IMG/VR virus record: IMGVR_UViG_3300039106_000015 | Coordinates: 1 to 24,391 of that record | Reading direction: 5' to 3' (one strand) | Source: a virus | Length of the DNA: 24,391 nt | In this document: in pieces, positions 6,033-12,755 of the stretch | Numbering within the stretch: position 1 is the first letter of the stretch | Layout: every line of letters begins with the position of its first letter | Made by a program: the position numbers and the translations under genes | The notes under the pieces: model-generated | The model's input: only the letters and a program-made list of their open reading frames with translations | The model's database searches: none | What the model was told of the DNA's origin: nothing

Positions 6033-6062
6033 CAAAGATAGTATAAAGTTTTATAACTGCAA
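6033..6062 (-). promoter_or_regulatory. Bacteroidota-type promoter of the early gene cluster
   Basis: On the minus strand TTG (6062-6060) is followed after exactly 19 bases by TATCTTTG (6040-6033), matching the known Bacteroidota -33/-7 pattern (TTTG, then TAnnTTTG). It ends 34 bases before the ATG at 5999 and heads the whole run of overlapping genes down to the terminator at 2911-2934. It is the best promoter match seen in the window. Confidence 0.75.
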
Positions 6063-6167
6063 TAAAAAAGTGTAATTTATATTCATTCTAAATAAGGTAA
6101 AACACTTAATCAAGGTGAATTTTACTTAATTATGTATAATAATCAAGGTAATTTGTACATGACTAAG

Positions 6168-6182
6168 GTCGCAATTTGCGAC
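6168..6182. repeat. Perfect 15-base palindrome
   Basis: GTCGCAATTTGCGAC is an exact inverted repeat (7-base arms around one base). It is unusually GC-rich for its surroundings. It has the size and symmetry of a dimeric repressor or activator operator, and lies about 110 bases upstream of the early promoter -33 box. Confidence 0.7.
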
Positions 6183-6300
6183 TGCAACCAACTTGGCGGA
6201 AATACCGACAGGTTAAAACCTTAAAACCTTTGCTATTATTAAGGTTATAGCCTTAAAAAGTCCAATTTATTTCGTAAAAAACGGGACATAATCTAAAGTT

Positions 6301-6345
6301 TTACTTTGGAATTACATGATAAGTTACTTTGGAATTACATGATAA
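6301..6345. repeat. 22-base tandem repeat, two copies
   Basis: TTACTTTGGAATTACATGAT followed by AA occurs at 6301-6322 and again at 6324-6345, period 23 bases (about two helical turns). A partial third GGAATTA follows at 6348-6354. Identical copies in phase suggest paired protein-binding sites. TTACTTTG is one base from a plus-strand TAnnTTTG -7 box, but no gene follows on that strand. Confidence 0.8.
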
Positions 6346-6423
6346 TCGGAATTATGCCTATTATGTAAAGCATATCTTACAAAAGTGTAGGTATTTGCAA
6401 AGTATATTTAGCATTATTCATGC

Positions 6424-6454
6424 AAAAAAAAAACAGCTACAAGGCTGGGTAGCT
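6424..6454 (-). terminator. Rho-independent terminator at the end of the late operon
   Basis: On the minus strand AGCTAC (6454-6449) pairs with GTAGCT (6440-6435) around an 8-base loop. After GTT a run of ten T follows (6433-6424). It lies about 40 bases after the stop of the exonuclease gene and separates late transcription from the control region and early operon. Confidence 0.88.
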
Positions 6455-6492
6455 TATAACTGTCTTTCTTTAACATGGAAACAAGTGTAAAT

Positions 6493-7257
6493 TTAGTGTT
6501 TATATTTGAATTTCAAAAAATCTAAGTAACTTTTATTATTTATTTTATAATATTTTTTGCAATCATCACATCTCATCCAATGATGGATAGTACCTCCTGC
6601 AGTCACTACCTGTTTATTATATCTCACATTATAGTTAGTGCATTCAGGACAGCAGAACTTCTCATCTCCCTCCATTACAGCATAATGAGTAGATGGAACT
6701 GCATAAGAATTGAGCTTATTGAATACAGCTTCTAGTACAGTAACATCCATTTTGCAATACTCTACCATCTTATCCATTGCCTTCTGATCTTTCTTAAATA
6801 CTATATCTTTCCATAGGTCAAGTCCTCCTGTATCCATCTTTTGACCTACTCCTAAATACTTAGCTATATAGTCTAGTTTATTTGAGTTAAAATTAAAGTA
6901 TCTTTTAGCCCATTTAAGAGTATCTATTGTCTTAGGTGAGGGCATAACATCAATACCATGTAATAAAGCTCTTGTACGCAACCATTTTAAGTCAAATCTA
7001 TCCCCATTATGAGCCACAATTTCTGTAGCTTGAGCCATAACTTTGAGGAATGCTTTAATCATTGCCTTATCTGACTGCTTTTTATCCCATGTTAGGAATT
7101 GTACATCATCCTCTGACTCCCATTTGTAGCAGATGCAGATAATAGCTCTCTCATGAATGATGTCACCTGGATTGATAGTTAGGTTATAGCCTGCCCTCCA
7201 GCAGACAGAAACATTGAATGATGTCTCAATGTCAAAAAACAGTCTTTTTCTTACCAT
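6493..7257 (-). CDS. DnaQ-like 3'-5' exonuclease with C-terminal zinc ribbon
   Basis: A 254-residue protein of the RNase H-like DEDD exonuclease group. Exo I is LFFDIETS (Asp9, Glu11), Exo II is VAHNGDRFDLKWL (Asn84, Asp86, Asp89) and Exo III is EYCKMDVTVL with the Tyr-x3-Asp spacing (Tyr167, Asp171), so the catalytic set looks intact. This is closest to the YprB/RNase_H_2-type family. After residue 200 there is a zinc ribbon with CPEC (203-206) and CDDC (230-233). I chose the ATG at 7257, 13 bases after the previous stop, over a TTG at 7296 that would overlap the spanin-like gene. Its place at the end of the late operon, after lysis genes, is unusual for a replication or repair enzyme. Confidence 0.85.
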   Translation of the reverse strand: MVRKRLFFDIETSFNVSVCWRAGYNLTINPGDIIHERAIICICYKWESEDDVQFLTWDKKQSDKAMIKAFLKVMAQATEIVAHNGDRFDLKWLRTRALLHGIDVMPSPKTIDTLKWAKRYFNFNSNKLDYIAKYLGVGQKMDTGGLDLWKDIVFKKDQKAMDKMVEYCKMDVTVLEAVFNKLNSYAVPSTHYAVMEGDEKFCCPECTNYNVRYNKQVVTAGGTIHHWMRCDDCKKYYKINNKSYLDFLKFKYKH

Positions 7258-7270
7258 AAGTGGTGTAAAC

Positions 7271-7735
7271 TTAGAACAAATATCTCTCTCTAGCAAATTT
7301 AAAGAGATATGATAATAGTAGACCTATGCCTACTCCTACAAATAATAGACTAAGATTTCCATTAGGTCTAGGTCTTTCTGCTTTAACTTTTTTTACCTCA
7401 GACTTTGCCTTTTGTCCCTCAGCTCTATACTTATATTTATATACTAATCTATCTTTATAGATAGTTTTTACTTGTATTTTATATTCTATTCTTTTATCCT
7501 GTCTAGTCTTAGGTACATATACTGTCTTATACTTAATGATAGTATCCTTAGTATTAATAATTTTCTGCCATACTATAGTATCATTAATTATAACAGGTAT
7601 AGAATCTAGTGTAGTGATCCTAATAGTATCACCTGTCTGCTCACATTTATATCCTTTCTTAATTGCTTTATTAAGATGGTATTGTGCAGAGCATGAGCTA
7701 AGCAGTAAGATAATTACACTAAGTCTAAATATCAT
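7271..7735 (-). CDS. Phage lipoprotein, probable unimolecular spanin (u-spanin)
   Basis: A 154-residue protein with a lipoprotein signal peptide at the N-terminus (MIFRLSVIILLLSSC, lipobox LSSC, acylated Cys15) and one hydrophobic helix near the C-terminus (about residues 127-146, LSLLFVGVGIGLLLSYLF) followed by basic residues. An outer-membrane lipid anchor and an inner-membrane anchor in one chain is the defining topology of u-spanins, which fuse the two membranes at lysis. The middle is strand-rich with TIR/TTLD and YKYKYR stretches and ends in a basic linker. It follows the holin and lysis enzyme genes directly (11-base overlap), which is the expected position. I chose the ATG at 7735 over a TTG at 7744. 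Confidence 0.72.
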   Translation of the reverse strand: MIFRLSVIILLLSSCSAQYHLNKAIKKGYKCEQTGDTIRITTLDSIPVIINDTIVWQKIINTKDTIIKYKTVYVPKTRQDKRIEYKIQVKTIYKDRLVYKYKYRAEGQKAKSEVKKVKAERPRPNGNLSLLFVGVGIGLLLSYLFKFARERYLF

Positions 7736-8315
7736 TTGATTCAATTAAGGTATAAGTAAAGTGATTACCATGTATATCTTTAGCTCTATTAACTATCACC
7801 ATAAACTCATTAAAATCTTTTACTCTTTTAAATACCTGACAGCCCTCTGACCAATTTTCTACAAAGCTAGATACTGTACCTGCTTTATGGATATTGATTC
7901 CGAGCATACCTGTATCAGTCTTACCCTGTGCAAAGGTCATATCTCTATCACCATCTCTCCATACAGTCACATCTCCTAATCTTTGGCATAATGCCTGATA
8001 TTTTCCCTGATGCATAGATACAGCATAGACTCCTTTATATTGATTAGGTACTAATCTAGCTACTCCCTTAGCATTATGGAATTGCATTACTCCTTTTTTA
8101 CCTGGCTCAGTAGTAGCATCCCACTCATGGTAGTGCCATTTCCCATCTACTCTATAAGAGATAGTTAATTTGTCATCAAAGAGATTAGTAACTTTTTGAC
8201 CTGGTGCTGAGTTACGAACTCCTACAATATTTACATCATAGTCTTTAGCACCTGCAAAGTAAAGATATCCTTTAGCTTTTACAGCTGCTGCTATTTGCTC
8301 TCTAGTGTATATCAT
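7725..8315 (-). CDS. Probable peptidoglycan lysis enzyme with an L,D-transpeptidase-like signature
   Basis: A 196-residue protein between the holin and the spanin-like gene, where an endolysin is expected. It contains GINIHKAG (His143) followed by WSEGCQVF (Ser156, Cys159). This His...S-x-G-C order resembles the YkuD L,D-transpeptidase catalytic motif rather than a lysozyme or NlpC/P60 amidase. No signal peptide is seen, so export would depend on the holin. It may act as an endopeptidase or carboxypeptidase on the cell wall. The ATG at 8315 overlaps the holin stop as ATGA. Role by position is fairly secure; the exact chemistry is uncertain. Confidence 0.65.
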   Translation of the reverse strand: MIYTREQIAAAVKAKGYLYFAGAKDYDVNIVGVRNSAPGQKVTNLFDDKLTISYRVDGKWHYHEWDATTEPGKKGVMQFHNAKGVARLVPNQYKGVYAVSMHQGKYQALCQRLGDVTVWRDGDRDMTFAQGKTDTGMLGINIHKAGTVSSFVENWSEGCQVFKRVKDFNEFMVIVNRAKDIHGNHFTYTLIESNDI

Positions 8316-8776
8316 TTCTTTATCTTTTTAATGTCATCATTAATATCCTTAGCTCTAGCTAGTAGATTCTTTAATGATGACCATAGGTCCAAATGATAGA
8401 CTTGCTTGTATGACTCATTAATAGACATCACCTCAATACTAGCTAGGACCAATGCCACTACTTTAGTGAGCATGAATGGTACACTAAAAAAAGTTAGTAT
8501 GATATCATTTAGTATGAATTGGTCTATTAAAAAGAACATAATCACAGTAACTTCATAAAGTGCTAACTTGCTTATAATAGATGAGAGCTTTCTGCTAGTT
8601 ATTTTCTCCTTTAATTTATTAGCTTTCCAAATACCTGTGATAGTATCAATGCATATTAGTACTCCTATCATTAGCAGTATCCCACTTATTGGTAAAAAGA
8701 ATGCAAAGCAAATAGATATAAGTGTCAATAGTTCTGATTGAATTGATATTAGTAATAGTGTTAGTTGTGCTTTCAT
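8312..8776 (-). CDS. Phage holin, family 4-type
   Basis: A 154-residue membrane protein with about four hydrophobic segments (roughly residues 5-22, 25-45, 70-90 and 93-115). It contains IDTITGIWKANKLKEKITSRKLSSII, which matches the conserved D-x-TG-x(n)-K-x(n)-S(S/R) core of the toxin-secretion/phage lysis holin family (Phage_holin_4). A later IEVMSINES recalls the family's E/N-rich segment. The C-terminus is a charged helix. It should form the inner-membrane lesion that releases the lysis enzyme. ATGA overlaps tie it to both neighbours. Confidence 0.85.
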   Translation of the reverse strand: MKAQLTLLLISIQSELLTLISICFAFFLPISGILLMIGVLICIDTITGIWKANKLKEKITSRKLSSIISKLALYEVTVIMFFLIDQFILNDIILTFFSVPFMLTKVVALVLASIEVMSINESYKQVYHLDLWSSLKNLLARAKDINDDIKKIKK

Positions 8777-8934
8777 TCTTTAGATTCAATTTCAGATGCT
8801 AGTAAAAAAGTAAAGTAAGATATTAACAGGCATCCTAATAATTTGAAATGTAACTGATCAGCAAATACTAAAGAGATACCTGAAAGATATCCAAAGCCAA
8901 AAGTTAAGAATGATAAAATGCCTGAGTGCTTCAT
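8773..8934 (-). CDS. Small membrane protein in the lysis cassette (53 aa)
   Basis: A 53-codon frame from ATG at 8934 to TGA at 8773. The product starts MKHSGILSFLTFGFGYLSGI and has two hydrophobic segments (about 6-25 and 32-47) with a charged C-terminus (SEIESKE type). It overlaps both the connector gene and the holin gene as ATGA, which strongly supports it as a real coupled gene. A second holin, an antiholin or a lysis regulator are possibilities from its position; none can be chosen from sequence. Confidence 0.72.
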   Translation of the reverse strand: MKHSGILSFLTFGFGYLSGISLVFADQLHFKLLGCLLISYFTFLLASEIESKE

Positions 8935-9497
8935 AATATTAAGATTGAATTGTTATAACCATTATTTCCTGCACCTCCACATAGACCATTGCACTCTAGC
9001 ATTCCATTAGATAGACAATTACATCCATCTATCATAGGCCTAAGGTCAGTATCTCTGTTAGTAGTACCTGTGAAGATAGGATACAAAGCTCTGTTCTTAA
9101 GTAAGTATCTAATCAATCTCTGCTCAAAGAATGCAGCCTTTTGTGCATAGTGTTCCATACTGAATGCTATAGTACCTCTATCTACTGATGAGCTATTATC
9201 TCCAAATTGAGTCTGTAGACCTTTATTCTTTAGCTGTAGACTAAGACCAAATACAGCATCCTCTGCTGCTCTCCATGCTATAATAGGCTGTATAAATGTA
9301 ACTAGCACCTCCTCATCAGGATCTAATGTCTGATCATTGTACTTAGTTAGCAAGTCATTATAAAATGTAGTACCTAAGATAGGCATGATTCTTAGCTGAG
9401 CTTGAGTAGCTAAGTATGGAGTGACATTATTTACATCTACATTAGCTGTGATGGGTGTGTTATTCTTTAAGTAAGTTTCTGTTATAAAGTATAGCAT
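8931..9497 (-). CDS. Head-tail connector-type protein, DUF6712-like
   Basis: A 188-residue protein coded directly after the portal (stop and start share one base, TAATG). It reads ETYLKNNTPITANVDVNNV, LPILGTTFYNDLL, FIQPIIAWRAAEDAV and LKNKGLQTQFGDNSSSVD. This set is typical of the DUF6712 proteins of Bacteroidota phages, which by position act as head completion or adaptor proteins. The C-terminal 35 residues contain a Cys/Gly cluster (CNCLSN, ECNGLCGG) that could bind a metal. Mostly helical otherwise. The adaptor role is inferred from gene order. Confidence 0.75.
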   Translation of the reverse strand: MLYFITETYLKNNTPITANVDVNNVTPYLATQAQLRIMPILGTTFYNDLLTKYNDQTLDPDEEVLVTFIQPIIAWRAAEDAVFGLSLQLKNKGLQTQFGDNSSSVDRGTIAFSMEHYAQKAAFFEQRLIRYLLKNRALYPIFTGTTNRDTDLRPMIDGCNCLSNGMLECNGLCGGAGNNGYNNSILIL

Positions 9498-10807
9498 TAT
9501 AGTATAGGTGTTTGTGCAATTTGTGATTTGCTTTTATCTCCACCCGGTACAGGAGGTAAAGATGCTAAGGCTCTAATCTCATTCTCAGTCATAGTCTCAA
9601 GTACTTTAGTAGCTACCAATGGTGATAAACTATTAAGTGCATCATTAGTCTTAGAGGTATCTCCCTCAAGCTCTACAATAGCCTCGTTAATTATCTGATA
9701 GTTATTGATAGTAAAATCTGCATCAATCTTCGCTATGAATAACAGCTCATTAAAGATGTCAGATACCATATCTCTCAATGGCATTACTACATTTTTCTCA
9801 AATATGATATAAGCCTGCTTTATATCTGAGCCATTACCTAATGAGCCTGTAGTACGGATTCCCATAAGTATAGGATCAATGGTATGACTAAAGCATATCT
9901 GCTCAGTGTTTAGCTGTGATGCCTCTTGAAATAGACTATCATTACCATTGGTAGGTAGTGACTCTATCTTAGGCAGTTGGTCCTGTGAGTTAGCAAAGAA
10001 TGCCACAGCTTTACCTGCATTAGCAGCACCTTTCAATCTATCAATGGTATTTCTTATCATGTTTTTCTCCTCCTCAGACTGAGGTCTTTTAGGGAACATC
10101 ATAGCAAAGCTAGGAAATACTGAATTTTGTATATTACTTTTAGCAAAGTAGCTAAGTTCACCTGATAGGAATGCAAAGTTAAGTGCTGAGGTGTATTGAG
10201 GTAATGGATAGTAATCCTGTCCAATACATTCTACCTCATATACAAATAACTGCTCGTAATCTCTAGAGGTAGGTGAGTATCTCCTTATCTCCTGTACTCC
10301 AATCCTACTAGACCAATCGTCACAGATATAGTATCTCTTTCTATCTAAGTTTACTCTAAGTTTCTCAGGGGATAGATTGACTATCTTTGTGAGCTTCATT
10401 TTCTCATCAAAGCATAGCTTGAAATATACTCTATTATGTAGGATTAGTTGCTGAGTTACTGCAGGTACTACTTTTTTTATGTTTAGTTTTCTCTCAAGTG
10501 TGTATAGCTCTAGCTTATCCTGTGGAGTAAGTCTATCAGCCACAATATTAAATCCACCACCTACAGCTGCATTCACTTTATACCCCACTATTGAGCCATG
10601 TAATGGACTGCTGTAGAATATTTGATTGAGTAGCTCAGGGAATAGGTTATCCTGCCCGAATGGGATGTATCCATTAGTCTGATTCCTACCATTAACATAA
10701 GGTAGAGTTAAGTTAGCACCTCCTACTTTAAGGAATGGAGTAGAGAATGATTGATATCCCTCTACTATTTCATGCTTTACTGTTTTAAAAAAATCTTTTA
10801 ATGCCAT
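9497..10807 (-). CDS. Portal protein
   Basis: A 436-residue protein that forms the dodecameric DNA gate of the capsid. N-terminal PYVNGRNQTNGYIPFGQDN and LFPELLNQIFYSSPLHGSIV, the central DDWSSR/VYEVECIGQDYYPLPQY region and TGSLGNGSDIKQAYIIFEKNVVMPLRDMV near residues 310-340 are the usual hallmarks of portals in this phage group. The last 40 residues (EIRALASLPPVPGG) resemble the C-terminal clip or barrel-adjacent tail with the ASLPP pattern. Its length is normal for siphovirus portals. It is separated by two bases from the gene upstream. It lies late in the operon, far from the terminase, which is an unusual order. Confidence 0.88.
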   Translation of the reverse strand: MALKDFFKTVKHEIVEGYQSFSTPFLKVGGANLTLPYVNGRNQTNGYIPFGQDNLFPELLNQIFYSSPLHGSIVGYKVNAAVGGGFNIVADRLTPQDKLELYTLERKLNIKKVVPAVTQQLILHNRVYFKLCFDEKMKLTKIVNLSPEKLRVNLDRKRYYICDDWSSRIGVQEIRRYSPTSRDYEQLFVYEVECIGQDYYPLPQYTSALNFAFLSGELSYFAKSNIQNSVFPSFAMMFPKRPQSEEEKNMIRNTIDRLKGAANAGKAVAFFANSQDQLPKIESLPTNGNDSLFQEASQLNTEQICFSHTIDPILMGIRTTGSLGNGSDIKQAYIIFEKNVVMPLRDMVSDIFNELLFIAKIDADFTINNYQIINEAIVELEGDTSKTNDALNSLSPLVATKVLETMTENEIRALASLPPVPGGDKSKSQIAQTPIL

Positions 10808-10809
10808 AA

Positions 10810-11151
10810 TTACTCATAAATTGATGATACTATCGGTCCACTTACTACCATCCTGCCCTCTTCAATCACTACTCCTGTAGAGTTTTCAATAGTTGGAGGT
10901 GTGGTACTTGACTCATAGATGCTATATGTATACTGTCCTTTGACTAACTCCAAATCTACAGGCTCGTCTAACTCAAACTGATTAAATCTTTCAGGATAAG
11001 CTGATAGATCAGCAGTGTAGAATGTAATAGGTGCAGACAGCTTGTCCATTTCATTCTGAAAAACAAATAAATAATAAGGATTAGGCAGTGTACTTACCTC
11101 AGTGAGTGTAAGGATTATCTGATTAACCTCATCTTTTTTAATGTATATCAT
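10810..11151 (-). CDS. Small structural protein, beta-rich
   Basis: A 113-residue protein with alternating short strands and loops: IYIKKDEVNQIILTLTEVS, YYLFVFQNEMDKLSAPITFY, FELDEPVDLELVKGQYTYSIYES and a closing EEGRMVVSG. The pattern suggests an immunoglobulin-like or similar beta-sandwich domain. It sits between the tail tube-type gene and the portal and carries one of the four conserved leader elements just before its ATG. It lies after a terminator, so its own expression probably depends on readthrough or on a local promoter that I could not find. Proteins of this kind recur in Bacteroidota phages without assigned function. Confidence 0.7.
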   Translation of the reverse strand: MIYIKKDEVNQIILTLTEVSTLPNPYYLFVFQNEMDKLSAPITFYTADLSAYPERFNQFELDEPVDLELVKGQYTYSIYESSTTPPTIENSTGVVIEEGRMVVSGPIVSSIYE

Positions 11152-11170
11152 ATAACTATATTATATTAAG
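11152..11170 (-). promoter_or_regulatory. Conserved leader element, copy 1
   Basis: The minus strand reads CTTAATATAATATAGTTAT directly before the start codon of the 113-residue protein. The same leader, ending TATAATATAGTTATG, precedes genes starting at 13718 and 15449, with one base changed at 23575. In this copy two extra bases (AT) separate it from the start. It probably acts as an A/T-rich translation start signal in a host without Shine-Dalgarno use. Confidence 0.6.
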
Positions 11171-11184
11171 GTCAAAAAATGTTT

Positions 11185-11215
11185 AAAAAAAAAGCTCTAC
11201 AATATGCAGAGCTTT
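11185..11215 (-). terminator. Rho-independent terminator after the tail tube-type gene
   Basis: On the minus strand AAAGCTCT (11215-11208) pairs with AGAGCTTT (11198-11191) around a 9-base loop, followed by a T run to 11185. It lies about 20 bases beyond the stop of the 168-residue gene, so the abundant capsid and tail tube messages are partly ended here before the portal. Confidence 0.87.
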
Positions 11216-11234
11216 AATTATTAAGGTGTTAGTA

Positions 11235-11741
11235 TTATGGAGTAACTCCTGCTACTTGACCTGATGTAGCCTCATATGCCAAGTGCTCAGCTTCCGCCAA
11301 AAGTGTAACGGAATATTTACTGCCATCTGCACGAGCTGTACCTGATCCCTCACCTGTTGCAGTAAGTTGTAGATTCTCAAAGTACCAATACTTGTCATTA
11401 GCATCTTGAATCAATGCAGATAAAAATTGCTGACCTGCACCAAGTACATGGATAGCTTCTGACTTCTCTTTATCTCTACGATTAAACATTAGAGTAATAG
11501 TCTGAGTAACAAAGCTAGAGCCATTGATTAGGTCTACTGCAGTCTCTTCTGTATAATTACCTGTATTTCTGTTAATCTCAAATACAGTATAATCAGATGT
11601 AGCAGATAATGCAGATAATATCCATGTATTAGGAGCTACTGTAGCAGTAACATTGTCTTGCTCATTAATCCATATTTTTTTAATACCTCCGATATTATTA
11701 TCGCAGGGCTTAGTTATTGTTTGTAACGCTTCACAGCTCAT
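11235..11741 (-). CDS. Probable major tail (tube) protein
   Basis: A 168-residue protein directly after the major capsid gene and followed by a strong terminator, both fitting an abundant structural product. It starts MSCEALQTITKPCDNNIGGIKKIWINEQDNV and contains FEINRNTGNYTEE, VTQTITLMFNRRDKEKSEAIHVLGAGQQ and SGTARADGSKYSVTLLAEAEHLAYE. The strand-helix-strand plan with a final (A/V)TLxAEAxHxAxE segment is typical of tail tube folds in this phage group. A capsid decoration protein is the main alternative. Two Cys residues near the N-terminus are notable. The start ATG at 11741 lies after the hairpin downstream of the capsid gene. Confidence 0.55.
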   Translation of the reverse strand: MSCEALQTITKPCDNNIGGIKKIWINEQDNVTATVAPNTWILSALSATSDYTVFEINRNTGNYTEETAVDLINGSSFVTQTITLMFNRRDKEKSEAIHVLGAGQQFLSALIQDANDKYWYFENLQLTATGEGSGTARADGSKYSVTLLAEAEHLAYEATSGQVAGVTP

Positions 11742-11758
11742 TGTATATGTTTTAAGTA

Positions 11759-11778
11759 AAGGGAGCTTTCACTCCCTT
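11759..11778 (-). terminator. Stem-loop after the major capsid gene (weak terminator or stabiliser)
   Basis: AAGGGAG and CTCCCTT form a perfect 7-base-pair stem around a 6-base loop between the stop of the capsid gene and the start of the tail tube-type gene. The tract after it on the minus strand is only TACTTAAAA, so termination would be weak. It may instead shield the capsid message from 3' exonucleases. Confidence 0.6.
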
Positions 11779-11797
11779 AGATTTATAAATTAGTTAA

Positions 11798-12739
11798 TTA
11801 AGATGCAGAGTTGTAGAATACAATCTCATTACCATTAACATGAGTAAATCCTACTTTCATATTTGCACGAGTTCTGATTACAGGCTCAGCAACAGTATCA
11901 GCTAAATTGATAGCTCGTAATGCTTTACCATCTCCCTCAGCATCAAATGCATAAATGAAATTTAAGCGAGGTGATGCAACAATCTTAGAAAGACTTAACA
12001 TACCTGGACACAATACCATCTTAATTCCTAAGTAAGTAAAGTCTAGAGCTTGTGTTAAGTTAGCCTGAGTATTTGATGCAGCAACAGCAGCACGATAAGC
12101 AGTAGCTACAGGAGAAGATACATAGAATCTTAGCTCCTCTTGATTAGCAATTACAGCAGGAGGGATAGCAGCATATACTAAAGCTAATTTCTCAAGTACA
12201 TTTGCAGGAGTAATAGCTGGAGGTGTAGCTCCACCTACTTCAATTACATTAGCTGAATCAGCTACCAATCCTTTGATGTATCCATCACATAAAGCTAAAG
12301 CAGCAGTACCTGATGCAGTATCACCTGACCATCGTAATTTCTCAATGTTCTCAGCGATTGTCTTAGACATCTCATTCCAATAGTAATCCATGAAAGAAGC
12401 TACAGAAAAATCACCGTTAGATCCTTTAGTCATTTGTAAAGATACAAAAGACTGCTCTAATTGGAATTGACATATCTCAGCCATTGCTGATAATCCACAT
12501 ACATCAATCTCTACAGATGCAAGTTCATCAGTTGAAGAGTTCCATCCACAGTTCTCAGCTTGTAAAACTTGACCAAATACTACATTAGATATTTTAGTCT
12601 TATACTTTACTCCTGGTAGTGTACGATAGTTATCTACTACTTCCTCATTCAAATAAGCTCGGCTATAGAATGCCTCACTGTTAGCTTGTAATAATGCAGA
12701 TGCATCAATGTCCAAGTCAAATTTTAATTTTCTACTCAT
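11798..12739 (-). CDS. Major capsid protein (probable HK97 fold)
   Basis: A 313-residue protein that follows the prohead protease gene, the usual place for the capsid subunit. It starts MSRKLKFDLDIDASALLQANSEAFYSRAY and contains LPGVKYKTKISNVVFGQVLQAENCGW, SFMDYYWNEMSKTIAENIEKLRWSG and a late stretch LSLSKIVASPRLNFIYAFDAEGDGKALRAINL. These elements match the long-helix (spine), P-domain and capsid strand layout of HK97-like subunits. The closing VIRTRANMKVGFTHVNGNEIVFY is the typical final strand pair. There is no clear delta domain here; scaffolding appears to be supplied by the C-terminus of the protease gene. The leader is purely A-rich before ATG 12739. Confidence 0.83.
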   Translation of the reverse strand: MSRKLKFDLDIDASALLQANSEAFYSRAYLNEEVVDNYRTLPGVKYKTKISNVVFGQVLQAENCGWNSSTDELASVEIDVCGLSAMAEICQFQLEQSFVSLQMTKGSNGDFSVASFMDYYWNEMSKTIAENIEKLRWSGDTASGTAALALCDGYIKGLVADSANVIEVGGATPPAITPANVLEKLALVYAAIPPAVIANQEELRFYVSSPVATAYRAAVAASNTQANLTQALDFTYLGIKMVLCPGMLSLSKIVASPRLNFIYAFDAEGDGKALRAINLADTVAEPVIRTRANMKVGFTHVNGNEIVFYNSAS

Positions 12740-12755
12740 TTTTTTTGTTTTTTAT

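Larger units (their letters stand above)
6063..6423. other. Non-coding control region with repeats, upstream of the early operon
   Basis: About 360 bases between the early promoter and the late terminator have no convincing gene on either strand. The stretch contains several AAGGT or ACCTT motifs between about 6095 and 6255, including TAATCAAGGT at 6107-6116 and 6140-6149 (33 bases apart). It also holds a perfect palindrome, a 22-base tandem repeat, and AGGTTAAAACCT, itself an inverted repeat. The layout suits an operator or origin region. The only open frame with a protein-like look is a 30-residue plus-strand frame at 6132-6224, which I do not annotate as a gene. Confidence 0.5.

Noticed and set aside
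7258-7296. TTG-initiated extension of the exonuclease gene
   Set aside because: It would overlap the end of the spanin-like gene, and the DnaQ-like domain begins right after the ATG at 7257.
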